Positions 1 through 8,695 of a stretch of DNA of 64,000 nt are shown piece after piece. The DNA comes from 66-474 sp035695065 (lineage in GTDB: Bacteria; Pseudomonadota; Gammaproteobacteria; Xanthomonadales; Rhodanobacteraceae). A program made the translations under genes and the position numbers. The stretch lies in NCBI GenBank assembly GCA_035695065.1, contig DASSEW010000047.1, positions 34,839 through 98,838 of the forward strand, in the 5' to 3' direction. The notes beneath the pieces were generated by a model. That model saw only the letters and a program-made list of their open reading frames with translations, had not been told where the DNA came from and ran no database searches. Each line of letters opens with the position of its first letter. Within the stretch, counting starts at the first letter, position 1.

Positions 1-1006
1 TGCTGATCAACAGTCCGGCGGCCGGCGCGCCGCTCCCGTTGCAGCGCGCGAACACCTGCGGGAACAAGCCGTCCTCGGCCGCACCACGGCCGACCTGGCC
101 TTGCACCAGCACCCAGCCATTGAGCGCGCCGATGCACGACACCGAGGCCACGACCGCGAACAGCATGCCGGCGAAAGGCCCCCACAATCCCGATGCGGCA
201 TCCGCAAACGGTGCGCCGGAAGCGGCGAGTTGTCTTTCGGGCACCAATCCCACGACCGCCATGCACGCGAGGATGGTTCCGACGCCGGCGAGCGCGGTAC
301 CGAGCAACGTCGCGCGCGGAATCGTCCGACAGGGATCGCGGATGTCGGCACCGGCGACGGTTGCGCATTCGATGCCGAAGAATGCCCACATCGTCAGGGC
401 GATGGTCGTGGTGGTGACGCCTGCAAGGTTTTGTGTGCCGCGATTGAACGGATGCCACGCCGAGGGCTCGAAATAGACCACCCCTGCGACCGCGATCAGC
501 AGCAGCGGCAGGAATTTCAATACTGTGGTGATCAACTGGACCGCGCCTGCACTGCGCATGCCGCGCAGGTTCGCCAGCGTGCACAGGGCGAGCGCCGCGA
601 CCGATATGAGCGGCACGAAGGCAGGCGACTCCATGCGCGCCGGCAGCAGCGAATCGAAATAGCCGGCGAACGCAATCGCGATCGCGGCGTTGCCGCACGC
701 GTTTGAGATCCAGTAGCTCCATGCCACCAGGAAGCCGGCGCCATCACCGAAGGCCATGCGTGCGTAGGCGGGAGGCCCGCCGCGCGATGGACGCTCCAGC
801 CCCAGCCGCGCGAACACCATTGCCAGCAGCATTGCGCCGGAGAGGCTGACGCCCCAACCCAGCAATGCCGCGCCTCCATAAGGCGCAAGCGCGGAAGGCA
901 GCAGGAACAACCCGGAACCGATGATGTTGCCGAGCACCAGCGCCGTCGCCATCCACAAGCCGAGTGCAGGCCGCGATGAACCCGCAACCGGCACGGCGGA
1001 ATTCAT
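1..1006 (-). CDS. APC-superfamily amino-acid permease, AdiC/CadB-like (3' part outside window)
   Basis: About 335 codons are visible on the minus strand before the window edge. The start region carries GNIIGSGLF, the unwound first helix of APC transporters that binds the amino-acid backbone. A later segment reads WAFFGIECATVAGAD, closely resembling the substrate-gating helix of the AdiC/CadB basic amino-acid/polyamine antiporters. Long hydrophobic helices follow throughout. It is an inner-membrane transporter; substrate and antiport mode are inferred from resemblance only. Its ATG overlaps the stop of the upstream Rieske oxygenase gene by 4 bp (ATGA), so the two are probably translationally coupled and functionally linked. 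The C-terminal helices lie outside the window. Confidence 0.8.
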   Translation of the reverse strand, partial: MNSAVPVAGSSRPALGLWMATALVLGNIIGSGLFLLPSALAPYGGAALLGWGVSLSGAMLLAMVFARLGLERPSRGGPPAYARMAFGDGAGFLVAWSYWISNACGNAAIAIAFAGYFDSLLPARMESPAFVPLISVAALALCTLANLRGMRSAGAVQLITTVLKFLPLLLIAVAGVVYFEPSAWHPFNRGTQNLAGVTTTTIALTMWAFFGIECATVAGADIRDPCRTIPRATLLGTALAGVGTILACMAVVGLVPERQLAASGAPFADAASGLWGPFAGMLFAVVASVSCIGALNGWVLVQGQVGRGAAEDGLFPQVFARCNGSGAPAAGLLIS

Positions 1007-2073
1007 GGCGCGGTCCGGTACGCCGTCCGCAGCAGTTCGTGGAAATGGTGCACGCCGTTCTCGCGCAACGGATTCAGACGCCCGGCGACGTAGGAGCCCG
1101 ATGCCAATCCGCGCTGCACTTGCTCGCACATGTCCATGTCTTCGCGCTGCACGAGTTCGCTGAAAGCCTGATCCTGCCGGTGGCGCTCTGCAAGTGCCGG
1201 CGAATCCGGCGGGTAGTAGTAATCGAACACCACGCGGCAGCGCTCGGGGCCGGTCGGCAATACGCGATTGGTCTGCATGCGGCCGGGCATCACGTTCAAC
1301 ATCGTGTTCGGCCACACGAACCAGTACAGCGCCTCGCCGCTGCCGTACAGGGCGTCTCCGCTCTCCAGCGGGCTGTGCTGCAGCGAATGCCAGCGGGACG
1401 TCTCCACCACGTAGCTGCGGTAATCCAGCACCCGGTTCAATTCCGGATGGATGTGCGGGACGTGGTAGCCCTCCAGGTAATTGTCGATGTAGGTCTTCCA
1501 GTTGCAGGCGATGTCGTAGCTCTCGCGTGCATGGAATGCATGCTTTTCGATTGCATGCTCGCCCAGGCGCGCATCCATGCCTTCGAGCAGCTCGTCGAGC
1601 GGCGGCGCGTGTTCGTCCAGCGAACCGAACACCAGGTCGCGCCAGCTCGCGACGCGCGCCCGCGGCAACCGGATGCACGCGATATCGAAATCCGCGGCGC
1701 CCTGCATCTCCGGTGCGCTGAGCAGTTGCCCGTCGAGCGAATAGGTCCAGCCGTGATAATGACAGCGCAGGCGCTTCGCGTCGCGGCCGTCGCACAGCGC
1801 AAGCGGTCCGGCACGATGGCGGCAGACGTTGTGCAGCGCGCGCAGCTCGCCGTCGCTTCCGCGCACCACCAGCAGCGGTACGCCGGCGATCTCGCCCACG
1901 ACATGATCGCCGGATCCGGTGAGTTGCGATGCATGGGCCAGCAATTGCCAGCTGCGCGCGAACACCGCGCGGCGCTCGAGTTCGTGGCTGCGCGCATCCA
2001 CGTAGAAGTGCGCGGGCAGGGCGTGTGCGCTTTCCAGCGGTTGTGCAGCAAGGTCGATATCGGAGCCGGACAT
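1003..2073 (-). CDS. Rieske non-heme iron oxygenase, alpha subunit, quaternary-ammonium type
   Basis: A 356-residue protein from the chosen ATG; an in-frame start 63 bp upstream is possible but adds an unconserved tail. The Rieske [2Fe-2S] site is C84-x-H86 with C104-x2-H107. The mononuclear iron site follows in NYLEGYHVPHIH, with H204 and H209 as ligands and E201 where most ring-hydroxylating oxygenases carry Asp. A bridging Glu at this place is known in carnitine monooxygenase CntA, so a trimethylammonium compound (betaine, carnitine, stachydrine or hercynine type) is a reasonable substrate class. No reductase partner is visible here. It overlaps the permease downstream and is divergent from egtB-egtD, whose product hercynine is a trimethylammonium betaine. 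Substrate unproven. Confidence 0.8.
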   Translation of the reverse strand: MSGSDIDLAAQPLESAHALPAHFYVDARSHELERRAVFARSWQLLAHASQLTGSGDHVVGEIAGVPLLVVRGSDGELRALHNVCRHRAGPLALCDGRDAKRLRCHYHGWTYSLDGQLLSAPEMQGAADFDIACIRLPRARVASWRDLVFGSLDEHAPPLDELLEGMDARLGEHAIEKHAFHARESYDIACNWKTYIDNYLEGYHVPHIHPELNRVLDYRSYVVETSRWHSLQHSPLESGDALYGSGEALYWFVWPNTMLNVMPGRMQTNRVLPTGPERCRVVFDYYYPPDSPALAERHRQDQAFSELVQREDMDMCEQVQRGLASGSYVAGRLNPLRENGVHHFHELLRTAYRTAP

Positions 2074-2279
2074 GGTTGTTCCCGTCGAGTGCGAGCAGTA
2101 TGGTCGAGCTCCGGTCTGCTTGAAACCACTCCACACTCCTCACATTGGGTGAACGTGCGCTCTGTTCGAATGAGGCCCGGCATGGCAAGGATCGCCGCTC
2201 TCCAGCGCAGGACGCGCATGAGCTGTGGCCAGGGACGACGCGAGGCGCCACGGATGGCGCACATGGGCGAGGACAGCCG
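2074..2279. promoter_or_regulatory. divergent intergenic region between the Rieske gene and egtB
   Basis: About 206 bp separate the outward-facing starts of the Rieske-permease pair and egtB-egtD, so promoters for both must lie here or inside the Rieske N-terminal extension. A GAGGA-like ribosome site precedes the egtB ATG. I could not pick convincing -35/-10 boxes or an operator palindrome. Confidence 0.4.
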
Positions 2280-3551
2280 ATGAATGCATCGCGATCCGCC
2301 ATGGGCGCATATCCGGAATCGGCCTCGCTGATCGGCCGCTATCGCCACGTGCGCGAGGCCACGCTTGCCTGGTGCGACACACTCGCACCGGAAGACACCG
2401 TGATGCAGTCCATGCCGGATGCCAGTCCGGTGAAGTGGCACCTTGCGCACACCACATGGTTCTTCGAACAGTTCCTGCTCGCGCGGCAAGCCGGTTACGT
2501 GCCGCTGCACCCGCAATGGCGATACCTGTTCAACTCCTATTACCAGTCCGTGGGCCCGATGCACGCGCGCGCGCGGCGTGGGCTGCTGTCGCGGCCGACG
2601 CTTGCCGAAGTGCTCGACTACCGTGCACGCATTGACGAGCACCTGCAGGAATTGCTTGCCGGCGAACGCGGCGACGCGGAACTCGAGGCGCTGGTCGAGC
2701 TCGGGCTCAACCACGAACAGCAGCACCAGGAATTGCTACTCACCGACATCAAGCACCTGTTCTCGCTCAATCCGCTGCAACCGGCCTTTCGCAAGCGTGC
2801 GATCGCTGCGCCCGCGACGGAAGCGGTGCCACTGCGCTTCCTGCGGGGGCCGGAAGGCATCGTGCAAATCGGTCATGTCGGCGAGGGCTTTGCCTTCGAC
2901 AACGAATTGCCGCGGCATCGCGTGCTGCTGCATGCGCATTCGATTGGAAATCGCCTGATCGCCAATGCCGAATATCGAGCCTTCATCGAGGATGGCGGTT
3001 ATCGCAATCCGATGTTGTGGCTGTCCGAAGGTTGGGACGTGGTGCAGCGCGAGGACTGGTCGCGACCGCTGTACTGGAGCGAGGACCTGCAAGGCGAATT
3101 CACGCTGGCCGGCGTACAGGCTCTCGATCCGCATGCGCCGGTGTGCCACGTGAGTTTTTACGAAGCCGAGGCGTTTGCGCGCTGGGCCGGTGCGCGGTTG
3201 CCGCTCGAAAGCGAATGGGAAAGCGTGGCGGGGGCCGCCCCGCTTGAAGGCAATTTCGCAGATGACGACACACTGCACCCGCTGCCCGCGCCCGCCGGTC
3301 GCGATGAACCTGTGCAACTGTTCGGCGATGTCTGGGAATGGACGTCCAGCCCATATGTCGCCTATCCGGGGTTCAAGCCGGCCGCGGGGGCGATCGGTGA
3401 ATACAACGGCAAGTTCATGTGCGGCCAGTGGGTGTTGCGCGGCGGCTCGTGCGCGACGCCGCGCGGCCACGTGCGTGCCAGTTATCGCAATTTCTTCCCG
3501 CCCGCGGCGCGCTGGCAGTTCTCCGGCATCCGTCTGGCGCAAGACGCATGA
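2280..3551 (+). CDS. egtB: EgtB-type iron-dependent sulfoxide synthase (ergothioneine biosynthesis)
   Basis: A 423-residue two-domain protein: an N-terminal DinB-like helical bundle (about 1-170) and a C-terminal formylglycine-generating-enzyme/C-type lectin fold (about 190-423). The iron ligands match the EgtB pattern: H57 in LAHTTWFFE plus H145 and H149 in HEQQHQE. The C-terminal end has the FGE signature (GDVWEWTSSPY, LRGGSCATP, SYRNFFPP). EgtB joins hercynine to gamma-glutamylcysteine or cysteine with O2 to give the sulfoxide precursor of ergothioneine. The start follows a GAGGA-like ribosome site; the frame is open further upstream but without conserved sequence. The stop overlaps the egtD start (ATGA), so the pair is an operon. 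No EgtC or EgtE is seen nearby. Confidence 0.92.
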   Translation: MNASRSAMGAYPESASLIGRYRHVREATLAWCDTLAPEDTVMQSMPDASPVKWHLAHTTWFFEQFLLARQAGYVPLHPQWRYLFNSYYQSVGPMHARARRGLLSRPTLAEVLDYRARIDEHLQELLAGERGDAELEALVELGLNHEQQHQELLLTDIKHLFSLNPLQPAFRKRAIAAPATEAVPLRFLRGPEGIVQIGHVGEGFAFDNELPRHRVLLHAHSIGNRLIANAEYRAFIEDGGYRNPMLWLSEGWDVVQREDWSRPLYWSEDLQGEFTLAGVQALDPHAPVCHVSFYEAEAFARWAGARLPLESEWESVAGAAPLEGNFADDDTLHPLPAPAGRDEPVQLFGDVWEWTSSPYVAYPGFKPAAGAIGEYNGKFMCGQWVLRGGSCATPRGHVRASYRNFFPPAARWQFSGIRLAQDA

Positions 3552-4537
3552 GCGTGAGCGTCAGCCCGCAACGCACCATCCGCCTGCACCGCGACCGGCC
3601 GGGGCGCGACCGCATGCGCGCGGACGTGCTGCATGGCTTGCGACTGCCGCACAAGCGGCTGCCGTCGAAATACTTCTACGACGCGCGCGGCTCGGAGCTG
3701 TTCGAGCTGATCTGCGATCAGCCGGAGTACTACCTGACGCGCGTCGAGCTTGCGATCCTGCGCGAGCACGTCGGAGAGATCGCCGAAGCGATCGGGCCCG
3801 AAGCGCTGCTGATGGAATACGGCAGTGGCAGCGGGCTGAAGACGCGACTGCTGCTGAAGCATATGGACGCACCCGTCGCCTACATGCCGGTGGAGATCGC
3901 GCGTGCGGCACTGCTCGAGAGCGTCGGCGTGTTGGCCTGCGAGTTCCCCGCGCTCGAAATGCTGCCGGTGTGCGCGGATTTCACCGAACCGCTGGCACTG
4001 CCGGTCCCGCGGCGAGAAATCCGCCGCACGGTGGCGTTCTTCCCCGGCTCGACCATCGGAAATTTCGACCACGAGGAGGCCGTGGAATTGCTGCGGCAAT
4101 TGCGTGCGCGGATCGGGCGTGACGGCGCAGCGCTGGTCGGCGTGGATCTGAAGAAGGATCCGGCCGAGCTGGAAGCGGCCTACAACGACGCGGCCGGCGT
4201 GACTGCCGAGTTCACCCTGAACCTGCTGGCTCGCTGCAACCGCGAGCTGGGCGCGGATTTCGACCTTGGTGCGTTCCGCCACCGCGCGCGCTGGAATGCG
4301 CTGGCCGGCCGCATCGAAACGCACGTGCTCAGCTTGCGCCGGCAATCGGTGCGGATCGGCAATGAAAGTTTCCATTTCGATGCCGGTGAAGCGATGCTGG
4401 TCGAGTACAGTTGCAAGTATTCGCCGGCTGGGTTTGCGCAGCTCGCCGCGCGTGCCGGGCTGCGTGCGGGCCGGATGTGGACCGATCCTGGCTCGCGCTT
4501 CGGGCTGCAATGGCTGGAAGCCGATTCACCGAATTGA
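3548..4537 (+). CDS. egtD: L-histidine N-alpha-methyltransferase EgtD
   Basis: A 329-residue SAM-dependent methyltransferase, near the usual EgtD length of about 320. It trimethylates histidine to hercynine, the first step of ergothioneine synthesis. Visible family features are the N-terminal LPSKYFYDARGSELFELIC block, the SAM-binding EYGSGSGLKT loop, FFPGSTIGNF and GVDLKKDP. The ATG overlaps the egtB stop by 4 bp, which fixes the start and indicates coupled translation. Histidine is thus methylated here and the product sulfurised by the upstream EgtB. No terminator is evident downstream; a 12-bp palindrome (TACGCATGCGTA, 4562-4573) lies just before the next gene. Confidence 0.93.
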   Translation: MSVSVSPQRTIRLHRDRPGRDRMRADVLHGLRLPHKRLPSKYFYDARGSELFELICDQPEYYLTRVELAILREHVGEIAEAIGPEALLMEYGSGSGLKTRLLLKHMDAPVAYMPVEIARAALLESVGVLACEFPALEMLPVCADFTEPLALPVPRREIRRTVAFFPGSTIGNFDHEEAVELLRQLRARIGRDGAALVGVDLKKDPAELEAAYNDAAGVTAEFTLNLLARCNRELGADFDLGAFRHRARWNALAGRIETHVLSLRRQSVRIGNESFHFDAGEAMLVEYSCKYSPAGFAQLAARAGLRAGRMWTDPGSRFGLQWLEADSPN

Positions 4538-4585
4538 GTGGCCGGGCTCTAGGCAAAACCATACGCATGCGTACAATGCGCCGCG

Positions 4586-5002
4586 ATGAGCCCTCCATCC
4601 CAAGAACAGCCGCCGCAGCCGCGGCCGCCTTATGAGCTGCGTTTCAGCGATCGCGGCGATTACCTGCGCGTCGAGATTGCAGGACCCGGAGACTCCCTGG
4701 AAGTCAGCCTTGCATACTGGCGGGAGATTGCCGCCGAATGCGAACGTCGCGGTACGCGCGCGCTGCTGGCGCTCGATCTTTTCGAGAACGAACCGCTGCC
4801 GCCGTCGGAGGTGGACCAGGTGATCGAGGCGATGCGGGAAAGCTACATGCGCAAGGTGCGGGTGGCTTACTGCGAATTGAACAGCGCGGTGGTGCCGCAG
4901 GCCGAATACGGCGAGCTGGTCGCGCGCGAAGCGGGCTTCACCGTGCGGGTCTTTGCCAGCGAACAGGAAGCCGAACTCTGGTTGCGCTATGGCGAGGTTT
5001 GA
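4586..5002 (+). CDS. SpoIIAA/STAS-like small protein, copy 1
   Basis: A 138-residue cytoplasmic protein without signal peptide. It contains an ELRFSDRGDYLRVEI strand, then LAYWREIAAECERRGT, and ends with REAGFTVRVFASEQEAELWL. The alternating strand-helix pattern and the C-terminal FASEQEAELWL resemble SpoIIAA-like/STAS proteins (the PF11964 type), whose roles are poorly defined. No conserved phosphorylatable serine is obvious. It sits 36 bp before a paralogue of the same architecture, so the two arose by tandem duplication. The proline-rich N-terminus (about 15 residues) is absent from copy 2. Fold assignment is by eye; function unknown. Confidence 0.55.
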   Translation: MSPPSQEQPPQPRPPYELRFSDRGDYLRVEIAGPGDSLEVSLAYWREIAAECERRGTRALLALDLFENEPLPPSEVDQVIEAMRESYMRKVRVAYCELNSAVVPQAEYGELVAREAGFTVRVFASEQEAELWLRYGEV

Positions 5003-5040
5003 TTCCGTGCGATCGTCGCGCGCACAGGTTTGAGATCGGC

Positions 5041-5436
5041 ATGATGGGCCCCGAACAGGCACCCGCTTACGAACTGGAATTCCGCGATCGTGGCGATTAT
5101 CTCTTCGCCAAGGTCAAGGGCGAACAGGACTCGCCCGAAATCACCCTCGCGTACTGGCGCGACATCGTGCGCGAATGTGCACGTCGTGGTACCACCCGAT
5201 TGCTGGTCTGCGATGACCTGCGGGGCGAACCGGCGACGCCTGCGGATTTTGACTGGCTGGCGACGGCTCTGCGCGGCAGCGGCCTCGAGCGCGTGCGCAT
5301 TGCTTTCCATGAGCCCGACAGCGCCAACCTGCGGCTGGTCGAACATGGCGAACTGGCGTTCCGCGAAGCGGGCTTCACCTTGCGCGTATTCGGCAGCGAA
5401 CGCGAAGCGGAGTTGTGGTTGCGGTACGGCGTGTAG
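5041..5436 (+). CDS. SpoIIAA/STAS-like small protein, copy 2
   Basis: About 131 residues; two adjacent ATG codons (5041, 5044) leave the exact start open. It aligns end to end with the preceding gene: YELEFRDRGDYLFAKV, LAYWRDIVRECARRGT, EHGELAFREAGFTLRVFGSEREAELWLRYG. The last 30 residues are nearly identical between copies, while the middle has diverged, as expected of an older duplication with a constrained C-terminal half. The stop TAG lies in GTAGGGCG, which looks like the first bases of the REP family seen elsewhere in the window. Function unknown. Confidence 0.55.
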   Translation: MMGPEQAPAYELEFRDRGDYLFAKVKGEQDSPEITLAYWRDIVRECARRGTTRLLVCDDLRGEPATPADFDWLATALRGSGLERVRIAFHEPDSANLRLVEHGELAFREAGFTLRVFGSEREAELWLRYGV

Positions 5437-5569
5437 GGCGTTTCTTCATCGCTGTCCAACGCCTCGCCACAGTGGCGGGTTGCGACAGTCCTGCGTGTGT
5501 ATTCCGGCACCCCCTCGCGCCCCGCGTTTTCGGCTACGCTCGCCCGGGACATTCCTGGGGAACGACATC

Positions 5570-8320
5570 ATGCAGGCACGGTGGATCATCGCGGCGGCAT
5601 TGCTGGCCGTGTGCGGAGCAGCTTCGGCGCAGACCGACAATACTTATGCGCGCGATCCGCAACAGCCCGTCGATCAGGCGTACACGGCCAGGATCGCCCA
5701 GTACACGACCGACCCGTCGTTCAATTCGCCGCTGACCGATTACCTGCCGGCGTCATCCACAGTGCCGACCCCCGAGAAGGTGCTGGGCGACATCGCCGGC
5801 GCGCCGAACATGTTGCCGTATGCGGAAGACGTGTACCGCTACTTCCGCATGCTCGCCGCCGCTTCGCCGCGGGTGAAGGTGTTCACCATCGGCAAGACCG
5901 AGGAAGGCCGCGAGATGATCGCGGTGGCGATCGCCGACGAATCGCTGATCGCGCAGCTCGATGCGAACAAGGCGCGGCTGGCGCAGCTCGCCGATCCGCG
6001 CACGCTCGGCATGGACGATGCGAAAGCCGCGGCGCTGATCAAGCAGACCACGCCGGTCTATTACATCACCGGCACCATCCACTCCACCGAGACCGGCGCG
6101 CCGACCGCACTGATGGAACTTGCCTATCGGCTCACCGTGGATGACTCACCGTACATCCAGTACATCCGCAAGCACGTGATCACGCTGATCACGCCGGTCG
6201 TGGAAGTGGACGGCCGCGATCGCATGGTGGATCTCTACAAATGGCATCGCGCACATTTGAACGAACAATATCCGCCACTGATGTACTGGGGCCACTACGT
6301 CGCGCACGACAACAACCGCGACGCGATGGGCGTGACGCTGGACCTCACGAAAAACGTGCTCGACACCTACGTCGGCTGGCACGCGCAGGTGCTGCACGAC
6401 CTGCACGAGTCGGTGCCGTTCCTCTACGACAACACCGTGGGCGATGGCCCGTACAACGCCTGGATCGATCCGATCCTCACCGGCGAGTGGCAGCAGATCG
6501 GCTGGAACAATGTCGAGCAACTGACCAAGTTCGGCATGCCCGGCGTGTTCACGCACGGCGACTTCGATACCTGGAGCCCGGGCTACCTCATGTTCATCGC
6601 GGCGATGCACAACGGCATCAGCCGCCTCTACGAAACCTTCGGCAACGACGGCGCGGATACCGAGGAGCGCATCCTCGATCCGGGCGATTACGCGCGCACC
6701 TGGTACAAGCCCAATCCGCCGCTGCCGAAAGTGCTGTGGTCGCAACGCGACAACAATAATTACGAGCAGAGCGGCTTGCTCACGGGGCTGTATTACTTTT
6801 CGGAGAACGGCCAGAAGTTCCTCAACAATTTCTGGTTGAAGTCCAAACGCTCGATCGAGAAGCCGCAACTGGCCGGGCCTGCGGCATACGTGCTCAGCGC
6901 CGACGAGCAGCACAAGGGCGCGCAGGCGGATCTGCTGCGCGTGCTGTTGAAACAGCACGTCGAGATCAGCAAGGCGAGCGCGCCGTTTACCGTGCAGGTT
7001 GCCGATAACGATGCCGATGCGAAGCCTGCGTCCGGCCAACACGCACAGCCGACCGAGCCGCCGCGCGTGGAAACGCAGGCGCGCACGTTCCCGGCCGGTA
7101 GCTGGATCGTGCGCATGGACCAGCCGTATTCGCGCATCGCCGACACCCTGCTGGATCGCCAGTACTGGGCGCCGGACGATCCGCAGAAGCATCCCTATGA
7201 CGACACCGGCTGGTCGTTCGGCGATCTGTTCGGCGTGGATGTCGCGCGCGTCACGGATGATTCGGTGCTGAAGGTGCCGATGCAGCAGGTCACGGATCTG
7301 CCGGCGCCCGCTTTCGATCTCGCATCGCTCGGCGTGCATGGCAAGCTGCCGCGCATCGCATTGATGCACACCTGGCTGTCCACGCAGACCGAAGGCTGGT
7401 GGCGGATGGCGCTGGACAAGCTGCACGTGCCGTACAGCTACATCAGCACGCAGGACGTCGCGCGAGAATCAAACCTGCGCGGCAAATACGACGTGATCCT
7501 GTTCGGGCCGGTCGGGTATTCCTCGACCAAGCTGATCATCGACGGCCTGCCGATGTACGGCAACCCGATGCCGTGGAAGAAGACCGCGCTGACGCCCAAT
7601 CTCGGCGTGATCGATTCCACCGACGACATCCGTCCGGGCCTCGGCGAGACCGGTCTCGCCAATCTCAAGCGCTTCGTCGCGCAGGGCGGCTTGCTGGTGA
7701 CTTCGGAAGACACCGCGAAATTCGCGATCGACACGGGGTTGGCGCCCGGCGTGTCGGTGGCGCCCGAGAAGGGCACGCGGGTGGTGGGCAGCGTGCTGCG
7801 CGCGGATCTGGTGGACAAGGATTCGCCGATCGCGCAGGGCTACGCGGACAGCTTCGCGCTCTACAGTTCCAGCGGACTGGCCTTCGACGTCAGCAACCAG
7901 ACCATCGGCAATCGCGGCATCACGACGGCACAGGACTATCAAAAGCCCACCGGCCGCGGCGGTCCGGATGAACCGGATATCCCGGAAGGGCGTCCGTACC
8001 AGGCGCCGCCGGCGTTGCCGGATGTGAAACCGTGGCAGGCGGTGCCCTTGAATGCCGAGCAGAAGCGCAACAACGTGTTCCTGATCCCGCCGGATCAGCG
8101 CCCCGACGTGGTCGTGCGCTGGGCCGACGCCAACCAGTTGCTGATTTCGGGCCTGCTCGAAAACGGCGGCGCGATCGCACAGCGCGCGGCGGTGGTCAAT
8201 GCGCACTACGGCAAGGGCAACGTGTTGCTGTTCGCCAACAATCCGATGTGGCGTGGCGAGACGATCGGCTCTTATGCAATGCTGTTGAACGCGATCGTCA
8301 GTTACGACCACCTGCATTGA
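5570..8320 (+). CDS. secreted M14-family zinc metallopeptidase
   Basis: A 916-residue protein with a clear Sec signal peptide (WIIAAALLAVCGAASA, cleavage near residue 20). The M14 zinc motif is H171-x-x-E174 in GTIHSTETGAP, preceded by FTIGKTEEGREM, which is typical of the M14 N-terminal core; HDNNRDAMG and LHDLHES further on are candidates for the third ligand and the substrate pocket. The second half (about 500-916) matches the long C-terminal extension of large periplasmic M14 peptidases and includes a glutamine-amidotransferase-like stretch (VTSEDTAKF region). It probably cleaves C-terminal residues of peptides outside the cytoplasm. The frame is open far upstream, but the signal peptide and GGGGAACGA ribosome site fix the start. 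The next gene follows 20 bp later. Confidence 0.85.
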   Translation: MQARWIIAAALLAVCGAASAQTDNTYARDPQQPVDQAYTARIAQYTTDPSFNSPLTDYLPASSTVPTPEKVLGDIAGAPNMLPYAEDVYRYFRMLAAASPRVKVFTIGKTEEGREMIAVAIADESLIAQLDANKARLAQLADPRTLGMDDAKAAALIKQTTPVYYITGTIHSTETGAPTALMELAYRLTVDDSPYIQYIRKHVITLITPVVEVDGRDRMVDLYKWHRAHLNEQYPPLMYWGHYVAHDNNRDAMGVTLDLTKNVLDTYVGWHAQVLHDLHESVPFLYDNTVGDGPYNAWIDPILTGEWQQIGWNNVEQLTKFGMPGVFTHGDFDTWSPGYLMFIAAMHNGISRLYETFGNDGADTEERILDPGDYARTWYKPNPPLPKVLWSQRDNNNYEQSGLLTGLYYFSENGQKFLNNFWLKSKRSIEKPQLAGPAAYVLSADEQHKGAQADLLRVLLKQHVEISKASAPFTVQVADNDADAKPASGQHAQPTEPPRVETQARTFPAGSWIVRMDQPYSRIADTLLDRQYWAPDDPQKHPYDDTGWSFGDLFGVDVARVTDDSVLKVPMQQVTDLPAPAFDLASLGVHGKLPRIALMHTWLSTQTEGWWRMALDKLHVPYSYISTQDVARESNLRGKYDVILFGPVGYSSTKLIIDGLPMYGNPMPWKKTALTPNLGVIDSTDDIRPGLGETGLANLKRFVAQGGLLVTSEDTAKFAIDTGLAPGVSVAPEKGTRVVGSVLRADLVDKDSPIAQGYADSFALYSSSGLAFDVSNQTIGNRGITTAQDYQKPTGRGGPDEPDIPEGRPYQAPPALPDVKPWQAVPLNAEQKRNNVFLIPPDQRPDVVVRWADANQLLISGLLENGGAIAQRAAVVNAHYGKGNVLLFANNPMWRGETIGSYAMLLNAIVSYDHLH

Positions 8321-8339
8321 GCACGCGCGAGGAGCACGC

Positions 8340-8648
8340 ATGAAGCCGAGCCGCTGGCTGCCTTATGGATCGCTGCAAACGCGGCACCTGCGCCTGGTGC
8401 TGGGCACGGCACGCGTGATTGCCTGGATCGGCATGCTGCTGATCGCCGGCGGCATCGCCTGGGGCATTACCGCGTTGTGGCTTCACGCCGGCGGCGGCGC
8501 GGCTGGCTCGGGTCCGTACGCGATGATGGCAGCGACCTCGGTGATCGGCCTGATCGGCTATGGCCTGCTGGCGCTGGCCTTGAGCGGCGTGCTCGCGGCG
8601 CTGATCGGGATCGAGGAAAGCCAGCGCCGCCGCGTCGAACGCGATTGA
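8340..8648 (+). CDS. small two-helix membrane protein, unknown
   Basis: A 102-residue protein with a basic N-terminus (MKPSRWLPYG), two hydrophobic helices (about 26-48 and 59-85) separated by a glycine/alanine-rich loop, and a charged tail (EESQRRRVERD). A GAGGAGCACGC ribosome site precedes the ATG. It lies 20 bp after the M14 peptidase, in the same direction, and is followed at once by a strong terminator, so it is the last gene of that transcript. I do not recognise the family; a role alongside the peptidase is inferred from position only. Confidence 0.6.
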   Translation: MKPSRWLPYGSLQTRHLRLVLGTARVIAWIGMLLIAGGIAWGITALWLHAGGGAAGSGPYAMMAATSVIGLIGYGLLALALSGVLAALIGIEESQRRRVERD

Positions 8649-8657
8649 GTGGAAAAC

Positions 8658-8681
8658 AAAAAGGGCCTCGCGGCCCTTTTT
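8658..8681. terminator. bidirectional intrinsic terminator
   Basis: AAGGGCC-TCGC-GGCCCTT stem extended by A/T pairs on both sides, with T-runs on both strands. It sits between the small membrane gene (plus) and the convergent EF-hand gene (minus) and can end both transcripts. Confidence 0.85.
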
Positions 8682-8695
8682 GCTTCTGACGACTT

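Noticed and set aside
4562..4573. TACGCATGCGTA palindrome as a regulator site
   Set aside because: Only 12 bp, a single copy noticed and no adjacent regulator; too little to claim an operator.
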